Shown: piece by piece, positions 17,374-26,500 of the stretch | How positions within the stretch are numbered: the stretch's first letter is position 1 | How the letters are laid out: every line of letters starts with the position of its first letter | NCBI RefSeq assembly: GCF_001866645.1 | Contig: NZ_MLYP01000072.1 | Coordinates: forward strand, 1-64,000 | DNA length: 64,000 bases | Direction: 5' to 3' | Origin: Streptomyces colonosanans | GTDB taxonomy: Bacteria > Actinomycetota > Actinomycetes > Streptomycetales > Streptomycetaceae | The notes under the pieces: generated by a model | Database searches by the model: none | Told to the model about the DNA's origin: nothing | Seen by the model: the letters and a program-made list of their open reading frames with translations, nothing else | Translations under genes and position numbers: made by a program

Positions 17374-17892
17374 GTGACCTCGACTTCCACACCCCCGGGC
17401 CTGGCCCGGTTCAATGATCTGGACGAGCCGGAGGCCTTCGCCGCCCTCCACGAGACGTGCGCCTCCACGGCGTGGGTACGACGGTTGCTGGTTGCCCGCC
17501 CCTACGCCACCAGCACCGACCTCTACGCCGCGAGCGATGCCGCCATGGCCGAGCTGATCACGGCCGACCTGGAGGAGGCGATGGCCGGGCACCCGCCGAT
17601 CGGCCGCCCCAAGCCCGGAGACCCGGCCTCGGCCCGCGAGCAGCGCGGCATGGCCGGTGCCTCCGCCGAGCTCAAGGCGGAGATGCTCGAACTCAACCTG
17701 GCGTACCAGGAGAAGTTCGGGCATGTCTTCCTGATCTGCGCGACCGGCGGGACCGGCGAACAGATGCGCGACGCGGTCAGGGAACGGATCGGCAACGCGC
17801 CGGAGCGGGAACGGGAGATCGTCCGCACCGAACTGGGCAAGATCAACCGCATCCGACTGGCCCGACTCGTCGAAGAGGACGCCCGAGCATGA
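17374..17892 (+). CDS. uraD: 2-oxo-4-hydroxy-4-carboxy-5-ureidoimidazoline (OHCU) decarboxylase
   Basis: 172 aa cytosolic enzyme converting OHCU to S-allantoin, the third step of urate oxidation. Family blocks: ARFNDLDEPEAFAALHETCA, HPPIGRPKPGDPASAREQRG (the catalytic His lies in the HPPIG-type motif), and LAYQEKFGHVFLICATGGTG, ending TELGKINRIRLARLVEE. GTG 17374 is chosen because CGGAGG precedes it; the frame is open from 17257 but that part lies over the promoter. Its stop overlaps the uraH ATG (ATGA). It is the first gene of the uraD-uraH-uricase operon. Confidence 0.93.
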   Translation: MTSTSTPPGLARFNDLDEPEAFAALHETCASTAWVRRLLVARPYATSTDLYAASDAAMAELITADLEEAMAGHPPIGRPKPGDPASAREQRGMAGASAELKAEMLELNLAYQEKFGHVFLICATGGTGEQMRDAVRERIGNAPEREREIVRTELGKINRIRLARLVEEDARA

Positions 17893-18287
17893 GCACCAGC
17901 ACCACCGCCTCCGTGTCCACCCACGTCCTGGACACCAGCGCCGGCCGCCCCGCCGGGGGTATCGCCGTCCGGCTCGCCGCCCGCAGCGGGCGTGACGCGG
18001 ACTGGCAGGCACTCGGCGGCTCCACCACCGACGCCGACGGGCGGTGCAAGGACCTCCCGGCCCTGCCGGAAGGAACGACCCACGTACGGCTCGACTTCGC
18101 CGTGGAGCCGTACTTCGAGAAGAACCGAGCCGATGCGCAGCAGGACGCCCCCGCGAATCGGGACAGCGGTGCCCGAGGAGCGTTCTTCCCGGAGGTGGCG
18201 GTCACGTTCGCCGTGGCAGCGGGGGAGCACCACCACGTACCGCTGCTGCTCAACCCGTTCGGCTACTCCGTTTACCGAGGGAGCTAG
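17889..18287 (+). CDS. uraH: 5-hydroxyisourate hydrolase (transthyretin-like)
   Basis: 132 aa, the second urate step (5-hydroxyisourate to OHCU). The signature STHVLDTSAGRPAGGIAVRL at the N-terminus and the terminal YRGS tetrapeptide are both present. The catalytic His (STHVLD), Arg and C-terminal YRGS group are conserved. The family forms a homotetramer in the cytosol. ATG 17889 overlaps the uraD stop. The uricase gene follows after 7 bp, so the three are cotranscribed. Confidence 0.94.
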   Translation: MSTSTTASVSTHVLDTSAGRPAGGIAVRLAARSGRDADWQALGGSTTDADGRCKDLPALPEGTTHVRLDFAVEPYFEKNRADAQQDAPANRDSGARGAFFPEVAVTFAVAAGEHHHVPLLLNPFGYSVYRGS

Positions 18288-18294
18288 CAGACAC

Positions 18295-19251
18295 ATGGCA
18301 GCCCATTCCCGCTCTGCCCGCCCTGTGATCCTGGGACAGAACCAGTACGGCAAGGCCGAGAACCGAGTCGTGAAGATCACGAGGGACGGCGCCACCCACC
18401 ACATCAAGGACCTGAACGTATCGGTGTCGCTCTCCGGTGACATGGAGGAGGTCCACTACTCCGGCTCCAACGCCAACGTCCTGCCGACCGACACCACCAA
18501 GAACACGGTGTACGCGTTCGCCAAGGAGCACGGCATCGAGTCCGCCGAGCAGTTCGGCATCCACCTCGCCCGGCACTTCGTCACCTCGCAGGAGCCGATC
18601 CACAGGGCCCGCATCCGCATCGAGGAATACGCCTGGGCACGGATCGAGACCTCCGACGCCGATTCCAGGCCCATCGGCGCCGACGAGGCGAAGCACTCCT
18701 TCGTCCGCAAGGGCCAGGAGACCCGCCTGACCCAGATCACGTATGACGGATCGTCATGGGAGGTCATCTCCGGTCTCAAGGACCTCGTAGTGATGAACTC
18801 GACCAACTCCGAGTTCTGGGGGTACATCAAGGACAAGTACACGACACTCCCCGAGGCGCACGACCGCATCCTGGCCACCCAGGTCTCCGCCCGCTGGCGG
18901 TTCAACTGGGGTGACGACGACCAGGAGATGCCCCACTGGGACACGGCCTACGAGCAGACCAAGAAGCACATGCTCCAGGCGTTCGCGGAGACCTACTCCC
19001 TTTCGCTGCAGCAGACGCTGTACCAGATGGGCGCGCGCATCATCGACAACCGCACTGAGATCGACGAGGTCCGCTTCTCGCTCCCGAACAAGCACCACTT
19101 CCTGGTGGATCTGCAGCCGTTCGGGCTGAAGAACGCCACCGCCGACGGAGCTGTGTACTACGCCGCCGACCGCCCCTACGGTCTGATCGAGGCCACCATC
19201 CTCCGGGACGGCTGCGAGGCGAGGATCCCCGTCGACCTCACCAACCTGTAA
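18295..19251 (+). CDS. uox: Urate oxidase (uricase)
   Basis: 318 aa, cofactor-free oxidation of urate by O2 to 5-hydroxyisourate and H2O2. Motifs: LGQNQYGKAENRVVKITRDG (catalytic Lys region), VLPTDTTKNTVYAFAKEHGI (catalytic Thr), and the C-terminal KHHFLVDLQPFGLKN. Length is normal for a tandem T-fold uricase. It is the third gene of the operon. A ~164 bp inverted-repeat element starts within its stop codon, followed by a strong terminator at 19423-19453. Confidence 0.95.
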   Translation: MAAHSRSARPVILGQNQYGKAENRVVKITRDGATHHIKDLNVSVSLSGDMEEVHYSGSNANVLPTDTTKNTVYAFAKEHGIESAEQFGIHLARHFVTSQEPIHRARIRIEEYAWARIETSDADSRPIGADEAKHSFVRKGQETRLTQITYDGSSWEVISGLKDLVVMNSTNSEFWGYIKDKYTTLPEAHDRILATQVSARWRFNWGDDDQEMPHWDTAYEQTKKHMLQAFAETYSLSLQQTLYQMGARIIDNRTEIDEVRFSLPNKHHFLVDLQPFGLKNATADGAVYYAADRPYGLIEATILRDGCEARIPVDLTNL

Positions 19252-19414
19252 CGACCTGGGGAGCAATAGGGAGTGGGTGAAGGAGCGGCGTCCGGTGCGG
19301 TCGATCGCAAGGCGCCGGAAGGTCCTCGTAGCGGAGCTACCAGGACTTTTCGGCAACGCCGTGAGCGGCCGTGCCGGACGCCGCGACGCTGCTCCCTGTT
19401 GCTCCCCAGTTCGT
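19251..19414. repeat. ~164 bp MITE-like element with 23-bp terminal inverted repeats
   Basis: The left end ACGACCTGGGGAGCAATAGG (19251 on) and the right end, inverted, ACGAACTGGGGAGCAACAGG (19414 backwards) match at 21 of 23 positions. The centre folds into a nested hairpin (around 19312-19364, GGTCCTCGTAGC with GCTACCAGGAC). It has no ORF. It overlaps the last base of the uricase stop. Similar sequences are, to my recollection, widespread in Streptomyces. Confidence 0.7.
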
Positions 19415-19422
19415 AAGCGTCC

Positions 19423-19453
19423 GTGGGTGCCCCCGACCGTCGGGGGCACCCAC
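19423..19453 (+). terminator. Terminator of the uricase operon
   Basis: A 14-bp perfect stem: GTGGGTGCCCCCGA pairs with TCGGGGGCACCCAC, loop CCG. It lies after the repeat element and about 100 bp before the 8-oxoguanine deaminase gene. Confidence 0.8.
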
Positions 19454-19555
19454 CCCGTCGGCACCCGGGCGGGTCCCGGACCCGGCTTCCGGGCCGCGGC
19501 ACTCGAACTCCCAGGGTCCTGCCGTGCCCTCTCCACAGAGCGAAAAGGACCAACC

Positions 19556-20944
19556 ATGGCAGCAACCCGGCGCATCGTCATCGAGAACTGCTCGATCGCG
19601 ACCGTGGACGTCGCGGACACCGAGTACGCATCGGGGTACCTCGTCGTCGCCGGCAACCGCATCGAGGCGGTCGGTGCGGGCAAGGCCCCCGAGGGCCTGG
19701 AGAACGTCGTGCGCCGCATCGACGCCTCCGACCACCTGGTGACCCCCGGCCTGGTCAACACCCACCATCACTTCTACCAGTGGATCACCCGGGGTCTGGC
19801 CACGGACCACAACCTCTTCGACTGGCTCGTCGCGCTGTACCCGACCTGGGCGCGCATCGACGAGGAGATGGTGTACGCGGCCGCGCAGGGTTCCCTGGCG
19901 ATGATGGCCCGCGGCGGCGTCACCACCGCCATGGACCACCACTACGTCTACCCGAAGGGAACCGGCGACCTGTCCGGCGCCATCATCCGCGCCGCCCGCG
20001 AGACGGGAGTCCGCTTCACCCTCGCCCGCGGCTCCATGGACCGCGGCGCATCGGACGGCGGTCTGCCGCCGGACTTCGCCGTGGAGACCCTGCAGGGCGC
20101 ACTGGCCGCCACCGAGGCCACCATCGACGAGCACCACGACGCCTCCTTCGACGCCATGACCCAGGTGGCCGTTGCCCCTTGCTCCCCGTTCTCCGTCTCG
20201 ACCGAACTCCTCAAACAGGCCGCCGAGTTGGCGCGGGTAAAAGGCGTACGGCTGCACACCCACGGCTCGGAGACGGTGCAGGAGGAGAAGTTCTGCCGCG
20301 AGCTGTTCGGCATGGGCCCGACGGACTACTTCGCGTCCACCGGCTGGCTCGGCGAGGACGTGTGGATGGCGCACTGCGTCCACATGAACGACTCCGACAT
20401 CGCCGCCTTCGCCCGTACCGGGACGGGCGTCGCCCACTGCCCGTCGTCCAACGCCCGCCTGGCGGCCGGTATCGCCCGCGTACCCGACATGCTCGCCGCC
20501 GGCGTCCCGGTCGGCCTCGGCGTCGACGGCACCGCGTCCAACGAGTCCGGCGAACTCCACACCGAACTGCGCAACGCCCTCCTCATCAACCGCCTGGGCG
20601 CCCATCGCGAGACTGCCCTGAACGCCCGTCAGGCGCTACGTCTCGGCACCCACGGCGGTGCCCAAGTCCTGGGCAGGGCAAACGAGATCGGCTCCCTGGA
20701 ACCGGGCAAGCTGGCCGACCTGGTGCTGTGGAGGCTGGACACGCTGGCCCACGCCGCGATCGCCGATCCGGTGACCGCGCTGGTCTTCGGCGCGGCGGCC
20801 CCGGTCACGCTCTCGCTCGTAGGCGGTGAGCCGGTCGTGGAGAACGGCAGGCTGGTGCATGTCGACGAGGACGCGATCGCCCGCTCCACGCGGGCAGAGG
20901 CGCGACGCCTCGCGCGGATCGCCGCACGGGACCTGAGCAGATGA
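19556..20944 (+). CDS. 8-oxoguanine deaminase (amidohydrolase superfamily)
   Basis: 462 aa metal-dependent deaminase. Metal and catalytic motifs: LVTPGLVNTHHHFYQWITRG (HxH), CVHMNDSDIAAF (His) and VPVGLGVDGTASNESGE (Asp). The sequence pattern, with the VNTHHHFYQ and DGTASNES blocks, is that of 8-oxoguanine deaminases, which yield urate from 8-oxoguanine and so feed the uricase upstream. Related hydroxyatrazine hydrolases are the alternative. ATG 19556 follows AAAAGGA. Separated from uricase by a repeat and a terminator, it probably has its own promoter in 19454-19555. Confidence 0.88.
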   Translation: MAATRRIVIENCSIATVDVADTEYASGYLVVAGNRIEAVGAGKAPEGLENVVRRIDASDHLVTPGLVNTHHHFYQWITRGLATDHNLFDWLVALYPTWARIDEEMVYAAAQGSLAMMARGGVTTAMDHHYVYPKGTGDLSGAIIRAARETGVRFTLARGSMDRGASDGGLPPDFAVETLQGALAATEATIDEHHDASFDAMTQVAVAPCSPFSVSTELLKQAAELARVKGVRLHTHGSETVQEEKFCRELFGMGPTDYFASTGWLGEDVWMAHCVHMNDSDIAAFARTGTGVAHCPSSNARLAAGIARVPDMLAAGVPVGLGVDGTASNESGELHTELRNALLINRLGAHRETALNARQALRLGTHGGAQVLGRANEIGSLEPGKLADLVLWRLDTLAHAAIADPVTALVFGAAAPVTLSLVGGEPVVENGRLVHVDEDAIARSTRAEARRLARIAARDLSR

Positions 20945-20950
20945 AGGACC

Positions 20951-20978
20951 CCGGCCGGGAGGGACAGCTCCCGGCCGG
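20951..20978 (+). terminator. Terminator of the 8-oxoguanine deaminase gene
   Basis: CCGGCCGGGAG (20951-20961) pairs perfectly with CTCCCGGCCGG (20968-20978), 7 bp after the stop, in the gap before the convergent MFS gene. Confidence 0.75.
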
Positions 20979-21067
20979 ACGTGCCGCCTACCGGAGAACC
21001 GCCGTGCCGTTCGCAAACGGCGGCACCTTCCACGAGTACGGCTGCGGTCGGTGCCATGCGGCGGGCC

Positions 21068-22387
21068 TCACCGTGAGGTGACCATGCTGTCCTCAGGTCC
21101 GGTCGGCATGTCCCGTAGTTTGCCGACGGGGGACAGAATGATCGGGATCAGCATCACCGCGGAGATCAGGCCCGCGATCCACAGAGCACCATGGAGTCCC
21201 GCCACTGCCGCCAGCAGACCGCCGACAGGACCTCCCAGCGCGCCGCCGCCGTAGAGCAGCATGCGCATGGCAGCCGTCATCCGTCCCATCAGGTGCTGGG
21301 GAGTGATGGTCTGGCGCAGGCTCACGATGAGCACGTTCGAGACGCTGCTGCCGAAGTACTCCATGAAGAACGAGGCCACGAACAGGACCACGACCAGCCA
21401 GCGAGGACCGGCGGCAGCCGGAATCAGCAAGGGGCCGAGGAAGATGATCGAGACCGACACCCGATAGGTGGTTCCCACGCTCAACCGGCGCACCACCATG
21501 CCGGACACCAGTGCGCCGAGCAGGCCTCCCACGGCGGCCGCGCCCATGATGAAGCCGACCGCGGCGGCGGACAGCTCTCTGTCGCGGACGGCGTACAGCA
21601 GGAACAGCGACTGCACCATGGTGAGCAGGAAGTTGCAGGAGCAGCCGACGAGCCCGATGGCACGCAGCCACCGGTTGCCGAACACCCAGCGCAGGCCCTC
21701 GGCGAGTTCGGCGCGCAGGTGTCGTCTTGACCGGGGGGCCTTTGGGGTGGGCTCGGGTGTCCTGATGGCGATCAGGGACAGTACCGAGGCGGCGTACGTG
21801 AAGGCGTTGGCGGTCATGGCGAAGGGCGCCGAGAACGCGCTCACCAGTGTGCCGGCCACACCTGGACCGGCGATGTCCGCCGACGAGAGCGTGGCATTGA
21901 GCTTGGTGTTGGCCTCCAGCAGGCTGCGCCGGTCCTTCACCAGTACGGGAACGTACGACATCCAGCTGACGTCGAAGAGCACCGAAGCCACCCCCACGCC
22001 GAGGGCCAGCGCGTACAGCAGCGGGAGCGTCAGCAGGTCGAAGTGGTAGAGGACGGGTACCAGGCCGATCAGCACCATCCTGGCCAGGTTGGCACCCAAC
22101 ATCACCGGGCGCTTGCGTATCCGGTCCACCCAGACACCGAAGACGAGGGCGAGTCCGAGGAACGGCACCAGCTGGGCGAACCGCAGCAGGCCGAGTTGCT
22201 CGGCCCCCACTTCGAAGACCAGCACGGCGGTGAGCGGGAGCGCGAGATTGGTGACCTGGGTGCCGTAGAGGGAAAACGCCTCGCCCGCCCAGAACACCAG
22301 GAAGTCCCGGTTGCGCCAGAGCGAGGGTGGCGGGCCCTCCGGCTCGGCTCCGGCGACCGCTCCGGAGTGGGTGGTGTGCTCCGTCAT
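21068..22387 (-). CDS. MFS exporter (EntS/MFS_3-like), NRPS cluster
   Basis: 439 aa, about 12 membrane segments. NRDFLVFWAGEAFSLYGTQV at the start, the motif A-like VFGVWVDRIRKRPVML, and QTITPQHLMGRMTAAMRMLL are typical of MFS_3 efflux proteins related to enterobactin exporter EntS. ATG 22387 overlaps the stop of the thioesterase gene (ATGA), so it is the last gene of the NRPS operon and most likely exports the product or confers self-resistance. It ends 90 bp from the convergent deaminase terminator. Confidence 0.9.
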   Translation of the reverse strand: MTEHTTHSGAVAGAEPEGPPPSLWRNRDFLVFWAGEAFSLYGTQVTNLALPLTAVLVFEVGAEQLGLLRFAQLVPFLGLALVFGVWVDRIRKRPVMLGANLARMVLIGLVPVLYHFDLLTLPLLYALALGVGVASVLFDVSWMSYVPVLVKDRRSLLEANTKLNATLSSADIAGPGVAGTLVSAFSAPFAMTANAFTYAASVLSLIAIRTPEPTPKAPRSRRHLRAELAEGLRWVFGNRWLRAIGLVGCSCNFLLTMVQSLFLLYAVRDRELSAAAVGFIMGAAAVGGLLGALVSGMVVRRLSVGTTYRVSVSIIFLGPLLIPAAAGPRWLVVVLFVASFFMEYFGSSVSNVLIVSLRQTITPQHLMGRMTAAMRMLLYGGGALGGPVGGLLAAVAGLHGALWIAGLISAVMLIPIILSPVGKLRDMPTGPEDSMVTSR

Positions 22388-23199
22388 GCCGAAGTCACCT
22401 CTCGTAGGGCCTGGTTGACGATATGGCCGATCGCGGTCAGCCCTTCGCCTTGCCATATGGAGTGGTGATCGCCGAGCACCGTGTACTCGGTCAACCGACT
22501 CAGATGAGGACTCCAGTCCAGCAGCCGGTCGTCCGACTCCGCGGCCTTGATGACGACCGCGGGCCCGTGGTGAACCCCCTCCAAGGGGTGCTGCCGCAAG
22601 GCTGAGACATGCGTGCGGAAGAGGGCGTAGCGCTCCAGCAGGAACTCCGCGTCGAACTCCTCGGGAACGACGCCTTCGCGCTCCACCGCGGTGAACAGCT
22701 CCAGCGGTTGTGCCCCTGGCGGCAGACCCGACGCAGCCTTGTCGACGCCGGGCGCCCGGTCGCTCGTGACGCCGAGGAAGTCGTACAGGAAGTAGCGCGC
22801 CAGGGTCTCCTCGGGCGGCAGCGGCGCCGACTGCGGTACCGCCGCGTCGACGATGACGAGCAGTGGCACCTCCTCCGCCGCGGCGGACAGCAGCCGGGCC
22901 ATCTCGTAGGCGACGACTCCGCCGAGCGACCAGCCGAGCAACCGGTAGGGGCCGTGTGGGCGGGTTGCCCTGAGGGTGGCCGTGTGCAGTTCGGCCAGCT
23001 TCCGGATAGACCCGGCGGGCTCCAAGACGCCGTCGAAACCGGGCGCTTCGAAGCCGAACACCGGACGATCCGCGTCAAGTTCGCCGGTCAGACCTGCGTA
23101 GCAGTACGGCGATCCGGAGACCGGATGGACGCAGTGGAGAGGGGACAGGCTGCCCGTCGCCCGGAGAGGTACGAGACTGTCGGCGGAGGGCTCGATCAC
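22384..23199 (-). CDS. Stand-alone NRPS-type thioesterase
   Basis: 271 aa alpha/beta hydrolase with the look of a type I NRPS TE domain (LSPLHCVHPVSGSPYCYAGL, GPYRLLGWSLGGVVAYEMAR). The nucleophile is in GWSLGG, the acid in LLVIVDAAVP, and the His in VLGDHHSIWQGE. It would release, or cyclise, the peptidyl thioester. In most relatives this domain is fused to the synthetase; here it is separate, begins at GTG 23199 (AAAGGAG upstream) and overlaps the preceding ORF by GTGA. This suggests that the TE was split from its synthetase when a following module was lost. Confidence 0.88.
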   Translation of the reverse strand: MIEPSADSLVPLRATGSLSPLHCVHPVSGSPYCYAGLTGELDADRPVFGFEAPGFDGVLEPAGSIRKLAELHTATLRATRPHGPYRLLGWSLGGVVAYEMARLLSAAAEEVPLLVIVDAAVPQSAPLPPEETLARYFLYDFLGVTSDRAPGVDKAASGLPPGAQPLELFTAVEREGVVPEEFDAEFLLERYALFRTHVSALRQHPLEGVHHGPAVVIKAAESDDRLLDWSPHLSRLTEYTVLGDHHSIWQGEGLTAIGHIVNQALREVTSA

Positions 23200-23582
23200 T
23201 GTGCCGACGCTCCTTTCGCGGTCGGTGCCGGCTGTGCGAGCCGCTGGTCGATGACGGAGGCGAGGGCGCTGACAGTGCGGTTGTCGTACAGCAGACGTAC
23301 GGACAGTTTCGCCACTGACCTGAACGTATGTGCCTTGGCCGCGATCGTCGCGGGGCTCGGCGTGCCCTGCGACTGGGGGAAGACGGCTCGCCGCATCAGC
23401 CGGGCGAGGGGGGTGCGGCCGTCGGGGCCGAGCGCCGTGCACTTTCGGCCGACGACGATCAGGCCCCCGCGAGGCCCGTCCAGAAACCGGCCCCTCCGGC
23501 GCGACAGCGAAGCACGCGCCGCGCCGGAGGCGCACTGACGGGAGTCCCGGGACGGCAGTACCGCCCGCGAGGGGTCAAGCAC
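23196..23582 (-). pseudogene. Degenerate carrier-protein ORF between NRPS and thioesterase
   Basis: The 128-codon frame starts at GTG 23582 (overlapping the NRPS end) and stops at 23196 overlapping the TE start. Only the last ~45 residues look like a carrier protein: VAKLSVRLLYDNRTVSALAS, IDQRLAQ. This parallels the synthetase's own PCP end (VKVNVRLLYNGATVATVATA). The phosphopantetheine LGGxS motif and preceding helix are absent in all three frames. A block TPLARLMRRAVFP may be a decayed adenylation-domain tail. It reads as the scar of a deleted second module, possibly still translated as a linker between coupled genes. Confidence 0.6.
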
Positions 23583-26500
23583 GCGCAGCCCCCGCCTTCT
23601 TGGCCTCCGTCAGCGCGTCGATGGCCGTGGCGACCGTGGCGACCGTGGCGCCGTTGTACAGCAGACGGACGTTGACCTTGACGCCGAAGTGCTTGTTGAG
23701 CCGACTCACGACACGCATCGCCTGCAGCGAGTTGCCCCCTAGCTCGAAGAAGTTGCTGTCAGAGCCGACCTGCGGAATGGACAGCACAGCATCGAACACC
23801 TCGGCCACCTTCTTCTCGGTCGCGGTCACCGGGGCGACGAAGCTCGCTGCGCCGTCGGCCGCAGACACAGGAGCCGGGAGCGCGGCGCGGTTGATCTTGC
23901 GTGCCGGAGTCAGCGGGAACTCCGACAGCTCCACCCAAGCCGTCGGCACCATGTACTCGGGCATCGTGCGGCCCAGGTGCTCGCGGAGTTCGGCGACGGT
24001 CGGCGGGGTGTCGCCGAGCACGGTGTAGTAGGAGACGAGCTGCTTCTCTCCGCCGTCCTCGCGCAACAGGACCAGGGCCATGCGCACCTTCGGATGGTTC
24101 AGCAGCCCGGACTCGATCTCACCGAGTTCGATGCGGAGCCCCCGCAGCTTCACCTGGTTGTCCAGCCGGCCGATGAAGTCGATCTGCAAATCGCGCGTCC
24201 AGCGCACCAGGTCACCCGTGCGGTAGACCCGGCCCTCACCCAGGAAGGGGTCGGGGACGAACTTCTCCTCCGTCAACTCCGGCAGATTGAGATAGCCGCG
24301 CGCCAGGCCCTCGTCGCCGCCGATCAGCAATTCGCCCGGGACTCCTACCGGTACCAGGTTGAACTCCTTGTCGACCACGTAGTGCAGTCGGCCGAATTCG
24401 GGCCGGCCGATGGGAGGCGACGACTGCCACTCCTTGTGCTCGCACAGGTACTCGGTGGTCGCCACCGAAGCCTCCGTGGGGCCGTAGAGGTTCACGAACT
24501 TCCGGCCCGGCAGATTCCACTTGTTGACCAGCTCCGCAGGCAGCGCCTCCGCGCCACCCATTATGTACTTCAGATCCGGGTACGGCCCCGGTTCGACCAC
24601 GGACAGGATCGCAGGCGACAGACCGGCGTACGTGACCCGCTGCCCACGCATCAGAGCGGCCAGGGACTCCGGCGAGGAGGCGTCCTCCGGCGCCACCAGC
24701 ACCAGCGTCGAGCCACTGATCAGACCAGCGAAGATCTCACCCTGGGACATGTCGAAGGTCAGCGCCGGCAGCTGCAGGAGCCGATCCTCGTGATTCCACT
24801 CGCCGAAGCTGCGCCGGTAGGCCTCGATGAACATGCGCAGACCGCGCTGCTCGATCACCACGCCCTTGGGCCGCCCGGTCGACCCGGAGGTGTAGAGGAC
24901 GTAGACCATGGAGGCCGGAGCCGCCCATTCCTCAAGCGGTTCGTCGTCCGGCTGCGCTTCGATGAGGTCCCAGTCGGCGTCGATCCGTACGCTTTCCCAA
25001 CCGCATGAGTCCGGCAGGTCCCCCAGCGCGGCCTCCCGCGTGATGACCAGTGGTGTTTGGGTGTCCTGCAGCATGTGGTTCAGACGGGCGTTGGGGTGCG
25101 TGGGATCGATGATCGTGTAGGCCGCGCCGGACACCATGACGCCCAGGATCGCCACCAGCGCGTCCAGGTCGCGGTCCATCGCGATGGCCACGACATCCTC
25201 GTGCCGCACACCCCGGGAGCGGATGTACCGAGCGAGCTTGCCGGCGCGGCGCATCAGCTCGCCGTAGGTCATCTCCACCCCGCGGCAGACGGCCGCGACC
25301 AGGTCGGGGTGCTCCTCGGCGATCCGCGCGACGGTCGCGTGCACCGGCTCGGTCGGATAGGCGAAGTCGGGGCCTCGCCCCGCCGCCAGAAGCTCGCGGC
25401 GCTCCGCCTCGGGCAGCAGCGGCAGCGCGGAGACCGGGGTGTCCGGGGAGGCCGCGGCCGCGGCGAGCGCTGTCTGGAGGTGCCCGACGAGGGCTTCGAT
25501 CCGCCAGCGGTCGTAGAGGTCCGTGGCGAACTCGACGATCAGCAGCAGCCGTTCGGCACCTTCCACGAAGCTGAACGACAGGTCGAACCGTGAGCGGGTG
25601 CCGGCCACCGCGATCGACTCGGTCGTCAGTCCCGTCAGCTCCAGCGAGTAGCCGGTGGTCGTATCGCCGAGCAGCTGGCAGGCGATCTGGAACAGCGGGT
25701 TGCGGCCCGCCTCCCGGGTCGGCTGAACCCGGTCCACGACATGGTCGAACGGCACGTCCTGGTTGTCGTGCATGTCGAGATTCGTGTCGGAGATGCGCTC
25801 CAGCAGCTCGGTGAACGTGACATCACCGGACAGGTCGGAACGCAGCACCGTCATGTTGATGAACAGACCGACGACGTCCTCGAGGTCGGGGTCGGTGCGG
25901 CCGAGCATGGGCACTCCGAGGGCGATGTCGTCCTGCCCGCTGTACCGGCTCAGTACGACGTTCAGCGTCGCGGCCAGCACCATATAGACGGACACGCCCG
26001 CCTCATTGGCCAAGCCGCGTGCCTTCGTGAGCAGTTCGGCGGGAAAGTCGACCTCGAAGGTCTCGCCGTTCTGCGTGGGCTGCGCCGGCCGGATCCGGTC
26101 GGCGGGCAGTTCCAGCGCCTCGAGACCGGCCAGCCGTTCCTCCCAGAACTTCAGCTCGTCCTCCCACACACCGTCGGCCCGCTGTGTGCGCTGCCGCTTG
26201 ACGTGGTCGCCGTAGCCGACGGACAGCTCCGGGAGCGAGGGTGCCCGGCCCGCGGTGAAATCCCCATAGGCCTGGGAGATCTCCCGGCTGATCACACCGC
26301 CGGACCACCCGTCGGTGACGATGTGGTGGAAGCCCAGGCAGAGCACATGTTCGTCGGTGCCCATCCGGAACAGTTGGAACCGGGAGATCGGCCCCGCGGC
26401 CAGATCGAAGGGGGTGTCGGCTTCCGTCTCCAGCGCCTGGCGCAGGGCGCCTTCCCGCTCCTCGGGGGCCATAGCGCTGAAGTCCCGGATCGGCAGTGGC

